Below are positions 1-6,837 of a stretch of 15,522 nucleotides of DNA, piece after piece. The position numbers were made by a program, and so were the translations under genes. The first letter of the stretch is position 1. Each line of letters starts with the position of its first letter. Source of the stretch: Lachnospiraceae bacterium. GTDB taxonomy: Bacteria; Bacillota_A; Clostridia; Lachnospirales; Lachnospiraceae. A model generated the notes under the pieces. That model did no database searches. It worked only from the letters and a program-made list of their open reading frames with translations, and had not been told where the DNA came from. The stretch covers positions 1 to 15,522 of the forward strand of contig JAEEXJ010000078.1 of NCBI GenBank assembly GCA_016291475.1, written 5' to 3'.

Positions 1-555
1 CCCGAAGCTGACCGTTATGTCTGCAAAGTGGAACTTACCAAGGATGTCTGGAGGGAGATTATAGGCTTTCCCGATGATGAGCTTGATGAAGTTGTAGAAT
101 TCTTTGCTGGTCTTAATATTTCCTTGAATTTCTATTTGGAATTTACTCCTTCAAGTGACACGGAAGGGGCTGCCGTTCTCGGTTTTGACATGGCACAATT
201 CGGAAAAGACCTTGCCGAGGCGATGGATGTTGATGAGAATTACCTGCAGTTCATCGGTCTGATTGCGGATATGGAAGGAGATACACTTGATGAATCTCTT
301 ATAGATACATATCTGGAATACAAAGACGAAATGGTTGAGGCCATCAGCGAAGATATTGTCGGTGATGCAGAGGAATATTCCTATGATCTTACATATACTA
401 TAGATTATCCTACTCTTTATCTGACCGGTGAGGGAGAAACCAGAGAGTGTACCATTTATGATACAGGAACGTTTTTACTTTACCTTGATGGCGAAGATAT
501 GGATGGTGCTTTCTTTGAAAACGGACTGACAATGATGTTCGAACCTGAAAAATAA
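1..555 (+). CDS. 3' part of an unrecognised acidic protein (5' end outside window)
   Basis: The reading frame is open from base 1 (P-E-A-D-R-Y-V-C-K...) to the TAA at 553-555, giving 184 visible residues. A GTG at 28 could be read as a start, but no Shine-Dalgarno sequence precedes it and the frame continues upstream, so I treat the gene as truncated by the window edge. The visible part is very rich in Asp and Glu. It has a helical-looking middle and a C-terminal stretch with alternating hydrophobic residues (YTIDYPTLYLTGEG, then TFLLYLDGEDMDG), which resembles the beta-rich end of small secreted or lipoprotein domains. No membrane segment, metal site or catalytic motif is visible. I do not recognise the family; an extracytoplasmic lipoprotein whose signal peptide lies off the left edge is one guess. 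It is followed by a REP-like palindrome and then by the glyQS promoter. Confidence 0.7.
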   Translation, partial: PEADRYVCKVELTKDVWREIIGFPDDELDEVVEFFAGLNISLNFYLEFTPSSDTEGAAVLGFDMAQFGKDLAEAMDVDENYLQFIGLIADMEGDTLDESLIDTYLEYKDEMVEAISEDIVGDAEEYSYDLTYTIDYPTLYLTGEGETRECTIYDTGTFLLYLDGEDMDGAFFENGLTMMFEPEK

Positions 556-566
556 TATTTTTATAG

Positions 567-649
567 ATGACAGCGGGGACGCTGCTGTTTTGCCATATGG
601 TGACATCTGTCGCCTGATGACATAACAGTAACGTCCCCGCTGTCGTCAT
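567..649. repeat. REP-like palindrome, copy A
   Basis: Thirteen bases at 569-581 (GACAGCGGGGACG) are repeated in exact inverted form at 632-644. A second short inner pairing (CTGTT with AACAG) and a small bulge in the outer ATGAC arms extend the stem. The interior is about 50 bases long and contains the palindrome CCATATGG at 593-600. The core is shared with the palindromes at 9125-9170 and 15302-15370. It lies 11 bases after a stop codon and upstream of a promoter, so it could also act as a 3' mRNA end or stabiliser, although no T-run follows it. Confidence 0.75.
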
Positions 650-661
650 ATTTTAATTCCC

Positions 662-690
662 TTGAAGATAGTACTTTACTGTGATAAAAT
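662..690 (+). promoter_or_regulatory. Sigma-A-type promoter of glyQS
   Basis: TTGAAG at 662-667 and TAAAAT at 685-690 are separated by 17 bases, so transcription would begin near 697 and leave a 5' leader of about 38 bases. That leader is too short for a T-box riboswitch, which often controls this gene in Firmicutes. Confidence 0.65.
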
Positions 691-734
691 TTTAATCCGT
701 ATGTGGATAATTTTTCCCTGAAAGGAAGAAGATT

Positions 735-2132
735 ATGGAAAAGACAATGGAAAAGATCGTAACTCTTGCGAAAGGAAGAGGATTTATATATCCCGGATCC
801 GACATTTACGGCGGACTTGCAAATACCTGGGATTACGGAAATCTTGGCGTTGAACTTAAGAACAACGTAAAGAAAGCTTGGTGGACCAAGTTTGTACAGG
901 AGAGCCCTCACAATGTAGGCGTTGACTGTGCAATCCTCATGAACCCTCAGACCTGGGTTGCTTCAGGTCACCTTGCAGGATTCTCCGATCCTCTCATGGA
1001 CTGTAAAGAGTGCCACGAGAGATTCCGTGCGGATAAAGTTATCGAGGATTTCTGTGCAGAAAACGGAATCACCCTCGAAAAGCCCATCGATGCTTTCTCA
1101 CAGCAGGAGATGATGGATTTTATTAAGGAAAAGTCCATCCCCTGCCCTACCTGCGGAAAGCATAACTTCACAGATATCAGACAGTTCAACCTTATGTTCA
1201 AGACATTCCAGGGTGTTACCGAGGATGCCAAGAACACGGTTTATCTTCGTCCCGAGACTGCTCAGGGTATTTTCGTAAACTTCAAGAATGTTCAGAGAAC
1301 CTCCCGTAAGAAGGTTCCTTTCGGTATCGCACAGGTTGGTAAGTCATTCCGTAATGAGATCACTCCCGGAAACTTCACCTTCCGTACCAGAGAGTTTGAG
1401 CAGATGGAGCTTGAATTCTTCTGCAAGCCCGGAACAGACCTTGAGTGGTTCCAGTATTGGAGAGGCTTCTGCCGTGACTGGCTTATTTCTCTCGGAATCA
1501 AGGAAGACGAGATGAGACTCAGAGATCACGATCCCGCAGAGCTTGCTTTCTATTCCAAGGGAACCACCGACATCGAATTCCTCTTCCCCTTCGGATGGGG
1601 CGAACTTTGGGGAATCGCTGACAGAACCGATTACGACCTCGGACGTCATCAGGAAGTATCCGGCCAGGATCTTACCTATTTCGATGATGAGACTAATGAG
1701 AGATACCTTCCTTACGTTATCGAGCCTTCACTCGGTGCGGACCGTGTTGTTCTCGCTTTCCTTTGCGCAGCATATGATGAAGAGAACATCGGAACCGAGG
1801 AAGCTCCCGATATCAGAACAGTGCTTCATTTCCATCCCGCACTTGCTCCCGTTAAGATCGGTATCCTTCCCCTTTCCAAGAAGCTTAATGAGGGCGCTGA
1901 GAAGATTTATGCTCAGCTTTCCAAGAGATATAACTGTGAATTCGATGACAGAGGAAACATCGGAAAGAGATATCGCCGTCAGGATGAGATCGGTACTCCT
2001 TTCTGCATAACCTATGACTTCGATTCCGAGACCGATAACAAGGTAACCGTACGTTTCCGTGACTCCATGGAGCAGGAGCGTATCGCTATCGACGAACTTG
2101 ATGCATTCTTCGCTGATAAGTTCATGTTCTAA
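735..2132 (+). CDS. glyQS: Glycyl-tRNA synthetase, dimeric (alpha2) type
   Basis: This cytoplasmic class II aminoacyl-tRNA synthetase charges tRNA-Gly with glycine using ATP. It has 465 residues, the normal size for the single-chain dimeric enzyme rather than the two-gene GlyQ/GlyS form. Visible hallmarks are two CxxC pairs (C90/C93 and C137/C140) that probably bind zinc, the family signature [15 protein letters not shown] near 171-185, motif 2 around FRNEI (205-209) with [11 protein letters not shown] (215-225), and motif 3 EPSLGADR (330-337) with the conserved Arg337. The anticodon-binding domain begins near residue 370 and includes [20 protein letters not shown]. The start at 735 is preceded by AAAGGAAG (721-728). 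A second in-frame ATG at 747 lacks a comparable ribosome binding site. The gene has its own promoter and is followed by a hairpin and the repeat array. Confidence 0.97.
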   Translation: MEKTMEKIVTLAKGRGFIYPGSDIYGGLANTWDYGNLGVELKNNVKKAWWTKFVQESPHNVGVDCAILMNPQTWVASGHLAGFSDPLMDCKECHERFRADKVIEDFCAENGITLEKPIDAFSQQEMMDFIKEKSIPCPTCGKHNFTDIRQFNLMFKTFQGVTEDAKNTVYLRPETAQGIFVNFKNVQRTSRKKVPFGIAQVGKSFRNEITPGNFTFRTREFEQMELEFFCKPGTDLEWFQYWRGFCRDWLISLGIKEDEMRLRDHDPAELAFYSKGTTDIEFLFPFGWGELWGIADRTDYDLGRHQEVSGQDLTYFDDETNERYLPYVIEPSLGADRVVLAFLCAAYDEENIGTEEAPDIRTVLHFHPALAPVKIGILPLSKKLNEGAEKIYAQLSKRYNCEFDDRGNIGKRYRRQDEIGTPFCITYDFDSETDNKVTVRFRDSMEQERIAIDELDAFFADKFMF

Positions 2133-2144
2133 GATGTTTTTTGA

Positions 2145-2175
2145 TGAGTCAGTGGGAACTTTTCTTACTGACTCA
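2145..2175 (+). terminator. Hairpin after glyQS, possible terminator without a U-tract
   Basis: TGAGTCAGTGGGAA (2145-2158) pairs with TTCTTACTGACTCA (2162-2175), giving a 14-bp stem with two G-U pairs and a very small loop. It begins 13 bases after the glyQS stop codon. No T-run follows, so it may be a weak terminator, a 3'-end protecting hairpin, or a processing site that lets transcription continue towards alaS. Confidence 0.5.
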
Positions 2176-2186
2176 TTCAGGTTAGA

Positions 2187-2541
2187 GCATCGGAAACGGA
2201 GGAAATATCGGGATTTGATGCCCGGTGGATCGTATTAAGGCGGATTGAGCATCGAAAACAGAGAAAGCTTCCGGATTTGATGCCCGGTGCCTCACTTTAA
2301 GGCGGATAAAGCATCGAAAACAAAGAAAGTTTCCGGATTTGATGCCCGGTGCCTCACTTTAAGGCGGATAAAGCATCGAAAACAAAGAAAGTATTCCTAT
2401 TTGATGCTTTGAGTTACTAAATAGTAGAAAAAAAGCATCAAAAAAGTAAGAAACTCAAATTTCCGATGCTTCGGGAGTATGTAGCAGGTTCGTAAAGCGA
2501 TATAAAACATCAAAATCCTGAATTACACGGAAAACTGATGT
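2187..2541. repeat. Array of six GCATC-N25-GATGC units with 62-bp period
   Basis: Six 35-base units begin with GCATC (ACATC in the last) and end with GATGC (GATGT in the last): 2187-2221, 2249-2283, 2311-2345, 2373-2407, 2435-2469 and 2507-2541. The first five are spaced exactly 62 bases apart, and the last is offset by 72. Within a unit the arms usually extend to GCATC-G-AAA and TTTGATGC. Units 2 and 3, with their 27-base spacers, are nearly identical, while units 5 and 6 have diverged inside but keep the terminal half-sites and the 30-base half-site spacing. The period is not a multiple of three and I see no open frame. The array fills most of the gap before alaS. It could be a tandem duplication, a protein-binding array, or a series of RNA hairpins. 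Confidence 0.85.
2271..2392. repeat. Perfect tandem duplication inside the array
   Basis: The 62 bases at 2271-2332 are repeated at 2333-2392, identical over the 60 bases before the second copy diverges. The preceding 62 bases (2209-2270) are a looser copy. This part of the array therefore arose by recent unit duplication. Confidence 0.9.
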
Positions 2542-2550
2542 GTGTCGCCT

Positions 2551-2567
2551 CATAGAACGCTTCTATG
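2551..2567 (+). other. Short perfect hairpin in the alaS upstream region
   Basis: CATAGAA (2551-2557) and TTCTATG (2561-2567) form a 7-bp perfect stem with loop CGC. No T-run follows and no antiterminator partner is visible, so its role is unknown. Confidence 0.5.
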
Positions 2568-2617
2568 GAGTCCGCATTTTCCCCTGTCATAAAAATCTTG
2601 GCATAAAAGTCAAAAAA

Positions 2618-2638
2618 AGCTGAGCAATATAGCTCGCT
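2618..2638 (+). other. Hairpin just upstream of the alaS ribosome binding site
   Basis: GAGC (2622-2625) pairs with GCTC (2632-2635) around loop AATATA, and AGC (2618-2620) pairs with GCT (2636-2638) across a single bulged T. The stem ends 2 bases before the TGGAG ribosome binding site (2641-2645), so it could affect translation of alaS. I found no convincing sigma-A promoter between 2542 and 2652. Confidence 0.4.
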
Positions 2639-2652
2639 ATTGGAGTAATGAG

Positions 2653-5307
2653 ATGAAAAAATTTACCTACAATGAATTAAGAAATGCATGGCTTAACTTT
2701 TATAAGGAGCGCGGACATGTAGATATCGGCGCGGTTTCGCTTGTATCCGACGGATCTACGGGCGTTATGTTCAACGTAGCCGGAATGCAGCCCCTTATGC
2801 CTTATCTTCTCGGAGAAAAGCACCCTAAGGGAACCAGACTCTGCAATATCCAGGGTTGTGTCAGAACCAACGATATCGATTCCGTAGGTGATAAGAGCCA
2901 TCTTACTTTCTTTGAGATGATGGGAAGCTGGAGCCTGGGAGATTACTTTAAGGAAGACAGATGTAAGTGGAGTTTTGAGCTTCTTACCCAGGTTTTCGGA
3001 TTTGATGCAGACCACCTTGCAGCTACTGTTTTCGAAGGTGACGAGAATGCACCCAGAGACGAAGAGGGCGCTAAGTTCCGTGAGATGAGCGGATTTAAAA
3101 AAGAGAACATTTTCTTCCTTCCTGCCGAGGATAACTGGTGGGGACTTGAGTACGGCCCCTGCGGACCCGACTCGGAGATGTTCTTTATTGATGATACCAA
3201 GGCTCCCTGCGGACCTGATTGTAAGCCCGGATGCCACTGCGGAAGATATACTGAGGTCGGAAACGATGTATTCATGCAGTATGAGAAACATCATGACGGA
3301 CATCTCACCCCTCTCAAGCAGAAGAATGTTGATACCGGATGGGGACTTGAGAGAAACTTCGCATTCCTTAACGGAATCGATGACGTATATAAGACCGAAC
3401 TTTTTGCATCCGTTATCGCTAAGATCGAAGAGCTTAGCGGATATAAGTATGATGCAGAGGACAAGAATACCCGTTCCATGCGTATCGTAGCAGATCACCT
3501 TCGTACCGGTGTTATGCTCATCGGAGACGAGGCTAAGCTTCTTCCCGACAATACCGGAGCAGGATATATCCTCAGAAGACTTATCCGTCGTGCGGTTCGT
3601 CATGGAAGATCTCTCGGACTTAACGCCGATCAGCTTCTTTCCGTAGCAAGTATCTACATCGATGATATTTACAGCGAAGGATATCCTCTTCTTGTTAAGA
3701 ACAAGGATTATATCCTCGGTGAACTCAAGAAAGAGATCAATCGTTTCGAAGCTACCATCGAGAACGGAATGGCTGAGTTTAAGAAGATCCTTGAGACTGC
3801 AAAAAGTGCAGGCTCTAAGCAGATCGAAGGAAAAGATGCTTTCTATCTCTATGATACTTTCGGATTTCCTGTAGAGCTTACTCAGGAGCTTGCTGAAGAA
3901 GCAGGACTTCAGGTTGATGAGGCCGGCTTCAAAGCTGCCATGGAAGAGCAGAAGGCTAAGGCAAGAGAGAATGCTAACTTCTCTGCTAAACTTACCAGCC
4001 CTGCCGTATACGATAAGCTTGATGAGAATCTTAAGAGCGAATTCATCGGATATGACTGTCTTGAGTCTGAGGATACTGTTGCAGCCATAGCAGGAGAGGA
4101 ATCACTTCTTGATTCTCTTGCCCAGGGGCAGGAAGGAACCGTTATTACTGTTAAGACTCCTTTCTATGCAACCATGGGCGGACAGAAAGGTGATACCGGA
4201 ATTATCAAGACCGCTTCCGCAGAGTTTGAAGTAGAAGAAGCAGTTAAGCTTCCCGGCGGACGTATCGGTCATATCGGAAAGGTTGTAAAAGGAACTCTTA
4301 ACAAGGGCGATAAGGTTACCCTTTCTGTATGCAAAAAGAACAGAAATGCTACCTGTAAGAACCACACCGCAACCCACCTTCTCCAGAAGGCTCTTCAGGA
4401 GGTTCTCGGAGACGGCGTACATCAGAAGGGTTCATATCAGGATCCTCTCAGAACACGTTTCGACTTCAGCTACGGACAGGCTATGACTGCAGAGCAGATA
4501 GCTCAGGTTGAGAAGATTGTTAATGATAAGATTGCAGAAGACCTTGATGTTGTTACCAATGTAATGGGCATCGAAGAAGCTAAGGCAACCGGCGCTATGG
4601 CACTCTTCGGAGAAAAGTACGGAGATACCGTAAGAGTAGTCAATGTAGGTGACTGGTCCATTGAGCTCTGCGGTGGTACTCACGTACAGAAGACCGGACA
4701 GATCGCATCTTTCAAGATTCTGTCAGAGAGCGGAGTTGCCGCAGGCGTAAGACGTATCGAGGCAGTGACTGCAGCAAATGTCATCGCTTATTATGAAGAG
4801 CAGGCAGAGCTTCTCAAGGAAGCATCAAAAGCTGCCAAGACTTCACCTGAGCAACTTGCAAACCGCATCGCTCAGATGAATGACGAGATCAAGTCTCTTA
4901 ACTCTGAACTCGAGTCTCTCAAGAGCAAGGCTGCAAAGGATGCACTCGGTGATGTAACCGATCACGTTAAAGAGATCAAGGGGGTTAAACTTGTAGCTAC
5001 CGGCCTTAAGGGCGTGGATATGAACGGTTTAAGAGATCTCGGAGATCAGACTAAAGCTAAACTCGGAGAGGGCGTTGTTGTTCTCTTTTCCGAGCAGGAC
5101 GGTAAGGTCAATATCGTAGCGATGGCTACCGACGGAGCAGTTAAGACAGGTGCACACGCAGGAAATCTTATCAAAGCAGTAGCACCCATTGTCGGAGGCG
5201 GCGGTGGCGGAAGACCTAATATGGCTCAGGCCGGAGGCAAAGATCCTTCCGGAATTGATAAAGCACTTGAAGAAGCAGCAAAGGTACTTGAAACACAGAT
5301 TAACTGA
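2653..5307 (+). CDS. alaS: Alanyl-tRNA synthetase
   Basis: This enzyme charges tRNA-Ala with alanine and clears mischarged Ser/Gly-tRNA-Ala in the cytoplasm. At 884 residues it is full length. The class II catalytic core occupies about 1-240 (CNIQGCVRTNDID near 64-76, FFEMMGSWSLGDYFK near 86-100). The tRNA-recognition helical region follows to about 460, and the editing domain carries the zinc set HTATH (H571, H575) and CGGTH (C673, H677). A coiled coil (about 730-762) leads to the C-Ala domain with a six-glycine run at 848-853 followed by RPNMAQAGG. An extra Cys cluster (C186, C190, C194, C196) sits in the catalytic core. The start at 2653 has TGGAG at 2641-2645; an ATG at 2648 in another frame stops after two codons. 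The membrane-protein gene begins 21 bases after the stop. Confidence 0.98.
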   Translation: MKKFTYNELRNAWLNFYKERGHVDIGAVSLVSDGSTGVMFNVAGMQPLMPYLLGEKHPKGTRLCNIQGCVRTNDIDSVGDKSHLTFFEMMGSWSLGDYFKEDRCKWSFELLTQVFGFDADHLAATVFEGDENAPRDEEGAKFREMSGFKKENIFFLPAEDNWWGLEYGPCGPDSEMFFIDDTKAPCGPDCKPGCHCGRYTEVGNDVFMQYEKHHDGHLTPLKQKNVDTGWGLERNFAFLNGIDDVYKTELFASVIAKIEELSGYKYDAEDKNTRSMRIVADHLRTGVMLIGDEAKLLPDNTGAGYILRRLIRRAVRHGRSLGLNADQLLSVASIYIDDIYSEGYPLLVKNKDYILGELKKEINRFEATIENGMAEFKKILETAKSAGSKQIEGKDAFYLYDTFGFPVELTQELAEEAGLQVDEAGFKAAMEEQKAKARENANFSAKLTSPAVYDKLDENLKSEFIGYDCLESEDTVAAIAGEESLLDSLAQGQEGTVITVKTPFYATMGGQKGDTGIIKTASAEFEVEEAVKLPGGRIGHIGKVVKGTLNKGDKVTLSVCKKNRNATCKNHTATHLLQKALQEVLGDGVHQKGSYQDPLRTRFDFSYGQAMTAEQIAQVEKIVNDKIAEDLDVVTNVMGIEEAKATGAMALFGEKYGDTVRVVNVGDWSIELCGGTHVQKTGQIASFKILSESGVAAGVRRIEAVTAANVIAYYEEQAELLKEASKAAKTSPEQLANRIAQMNDEIKSLNSELESLKSKAAKDALGDVTDHVKEIKGVKLVATGLKGVDMNGLRDLGDQTKAKLGEGVVVLFSEQDGKVNIVAMATDGAVKTGAHAGNLIKAVAPIVGGGGGGRPNMAQAGGKDPSGIDKALEEAAKVLETQIN

Positions 5308-5328
5308 TCTTAATTTAGGAGGTTTTCT

Positions 5329-6480
5329 ATGGCTTCAAATATGTTTGGAAACATCGTCAGCTCATATGGCTTAAAGAGCAGCGGTGCGCAGGCAATCGAT
5401 ATTGTAAACGGAGTACCTGTCAAGGTCCTCAACACCAACGGAGTTGCATCCATCTATGTATATGTAGGTGATAAATCCAAGGCAGCATCCCTGATAGTAA
5501 ATATTCAGGAAGCGGCAAAGAGTTACGGCCTTGCCAAGCCTCGCGTAAACGGAGAAAGTATTCTTTTCGGTATCAAAAAAGCTACGATGGCTGTTGATGA
5601 ATATGACAAGATCCGTCAGATCATCTCCAACAATGCGGGATCATTCGCCAATGATCAGTGCCCTTACTGCTTCATGAGCGGATGTGATGTTGCCGGCATG
5701 TATAAGGGTGCGAACGCCAGAAGAATGCACAGACAGTGCTATCTTAACAACAGAAATAAAGAGATGGATAAGGTCGAGTATTCGGACGGTAACTATATCA
5801 CCGGAATCCTCGGTGCACTCATTGCCGCCATACTTATTGTTGCCTTTTCCGATTTGCTCGTTCTCGGAGCAAATAAGATATACTACATTCTCTATGTTAT
5901 GTTTCCTATTTTTATTGCCGGTGGTTTCAAGCTGGGAAAGGGACCTTACGGCGCGGGAGGAACATTCTGCCATGTGGTTATAAGCGTATTGGCGATTTTT
6001 GCTTACTTTTATATTCAGGGCTGCTATTATGCAGCTGACTGGTACGGCATCTCCATGCTCCAGGCGGCCCCCTATGTGGGAGATATCCTGAGCATAATCA
6101 CGGATTCTGAATTTGTTAAAGCCAGTGCTTTGGAGATCGTACTGTTAATAGTCGGTATTATAGTTGCCATAGTCGGAAATCCCACTTCCAAAAAGAACGG
6201 CAGAAAAACCATCCAGCAGAATGATGTATTCATCACTCCGCTTGCTACGGTAGATACCGGATTTACCGGATATGATGCCTATAATCCCTTCGGAAACACC
6301 GATACTCAGGCAGCATCTTCGGCATATGATGCCTATAACACTCAGGATGTTTACGGTACCCAGGATACCGCTTCACAGAGTGCTTATGGCAATCAGAATA
6401 CGCAGAATGCCGGCAGCGACTGGAGAGAAGTTTACGGTCAGAATTCCGACAATAACAACAATAACCCTTACGGGAATTAA
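5329..6480 (+). CDS. Unrecognised membrane protein with Cys cluster and Asn/Gln-rich tail
   Basis: The 383-residue protein starts at an ATG preceded by a strong AGGAGG (5317-5322). It has three parts. Residues about 20-105 form a soluble alpha/beta-looking domain. C111-P-Y-C114, C119, H134 and C137 follow and could hold a zinc ion. Four hydrophobic segments (about 156-180, 184-200, 213-231 and 267-286) should span the membrane. The last 90 residues are low in complexity and rich in Tyr, Asn, Gln and Asp, with YDAYN occurring twice, and end in a run of Asn before PYGN. No enzyme motif is visible and I do not recognise the family. The gene lies 21 bases after alaS with no terminator between, so the two are probably cotranscribed, but the alaS link may be positional only. 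A redox role for the CPYC motif cannot be excluded. Confidence 0.85.
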   Translation: MASNMFGNIVSSYGLKSSGAQAIDIVNGVPVKVLNTNGVASIYVYVGDKSKAASLIVNIQEAAKSYGLAKPRVNGESILFGIKKATMAVDEYDKIRQIISNNAGSFANDQCPYCFMSGCDVAGMYKGANARRMHRQCYLNNRNKEMDKVEYSDGNYITGILGALIAAILIVAFSDLLVLGANKIYYILYVMFPIFIAGGFKLGKGPYGAGGTFCHVVISVLAIFAYFYIQGCYYAADWYGISMLQAAPYVGDILSIITDSEFVKASALEIVLLIVGIIVAIVGNPTSKKNGRKTIQQNDVFITPLATVDTGFTGYDAYNPFGNTDTQAASSAYDAYNTQDVYGTQDTASQSAYGNQNTQNAGSDWREVYGQNSDNNNNNPYGN

Positions 6481-6487
6481 AAAAGCC

Positions 6488-6517
6488 TTGACTTTTTGAT
6501 ATCCCGCAATATATACT
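6488..6517 (+). promoter_or_regulatory. Strong sigma-A-type promoter of rpsU
   Basis: TTGACT (6488-6493) and TATACT (6512-6517) are separated by 18 bases. Transcription should start near 6524, giving a leader of about 73 bases. A perfect 13-base palindrome, TACTTTCAAAGTA (6514-6526), overlaps the -10 and start region, and TACGC-GTTTA-GCGTA (6525-6539) would form a hairpin at the very 5' end of the transcript. Confidence 0.7.
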
Positions 6518-6596
6518 TTCAAAGTACGCGTTTAGCGTAAAATAAATTATTAGAATAACCCTGCAGTACAAAGGGACTGAAGGGAGGTAAGAGAAA

Positions 6597-6773
6597 ATGT
6601 CATCAGTACAGGTTAAAGAGAACGAATCACTTGACAGCGCTCTTCGCCGCTTCAAGAGAAGCTGCGCAAAGGCAGGCATTCAGCAGGAGATCCGTAAGCG
6701 CGAGCATTATGAGAAGCCCAGCGTAAAGCGTAAGAAGAAGTCTGAAGCTGCAAGAAAGCGCAAGTATAACTAA
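6597..6773 (+). CDS. rpsU: Small ribosomal subunit protein bS21
   Basis: A 58-residue basic protein begins [20 protein letters not shown], continues [20 protein letters not shown] and ends in a Lys/Arg-rich tail ([15 protein letters not shown]). This is the standard bS21 pattern and length. The protein sits near the anti-Shine-Dalgarno end of 16S rRNA on the 30S platform and helps mRNA engagement. The start is set by GGGAGG at 6582-6587, 9 bases before the ATG. The gene is monocistronic in layout: its own strong promoter lies upstream and an intrinsic terminator begins 9 bases after the stop. No frameshift or missing part is seen. Confidence 0.97.
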   Translation: MSSVQVKENESLDSALRRFKRSCAKAGIQQEIRKREHYEKPSVKRKKKSEAARKRKYN

Positions 6774-6782
6774 GTTCCGACG

Positions 6783-6815
6783 AGGCCCCTGAGAAATACC
6801 GGGGGCCTTTTTTTA
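6783..6815 (+). terminator. Rho-independent terminator of rpsU
   Basis: AGGCCCC (6783-6789) pairs with GGGGCCT (6802-6808), followed by a run of seven to eight T residues. This is a textbook intrinsic terminator directly after rpsU. Confidence 0.93.
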
Positions 6816-6837
6816 TCTCAGATGTTAAGGAGAAGTC

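Noticed and set aside
28..30. GTG as the true start of the first gene
   Set aside because: There is no Shine-Dalgarno before it and the frame stays open to the left edge, so a truncated gene is more likely.
1288..1515. Alternative-frame + strand open frames inside glyQS, alaS and the 5S-like gene
   Set aside because: They overlap well-supported genes in other frames, lack ribosome binding sites and show no domain similarity.
2187..2541. CRISPR array
   Set aside because: The repeats are imperfect, the 27-base spacers are repeated rather than unique, and no cas genes are present.
2598..2630. TTGGCA/CAATAT as an alaS promoter
   Set aside because: The spacing is 21 bases, too long for a sigma-A promoter, and the sequence also fails the sigma-54 pattern.
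2677..3603. 308-residue open frame on the minus strand inside alaS
   Set aside because: It lies fully antisense to a well-supported gene, has no recognisable domain, and is explained by codon bias of the + strand gene leaving few antisense stops.
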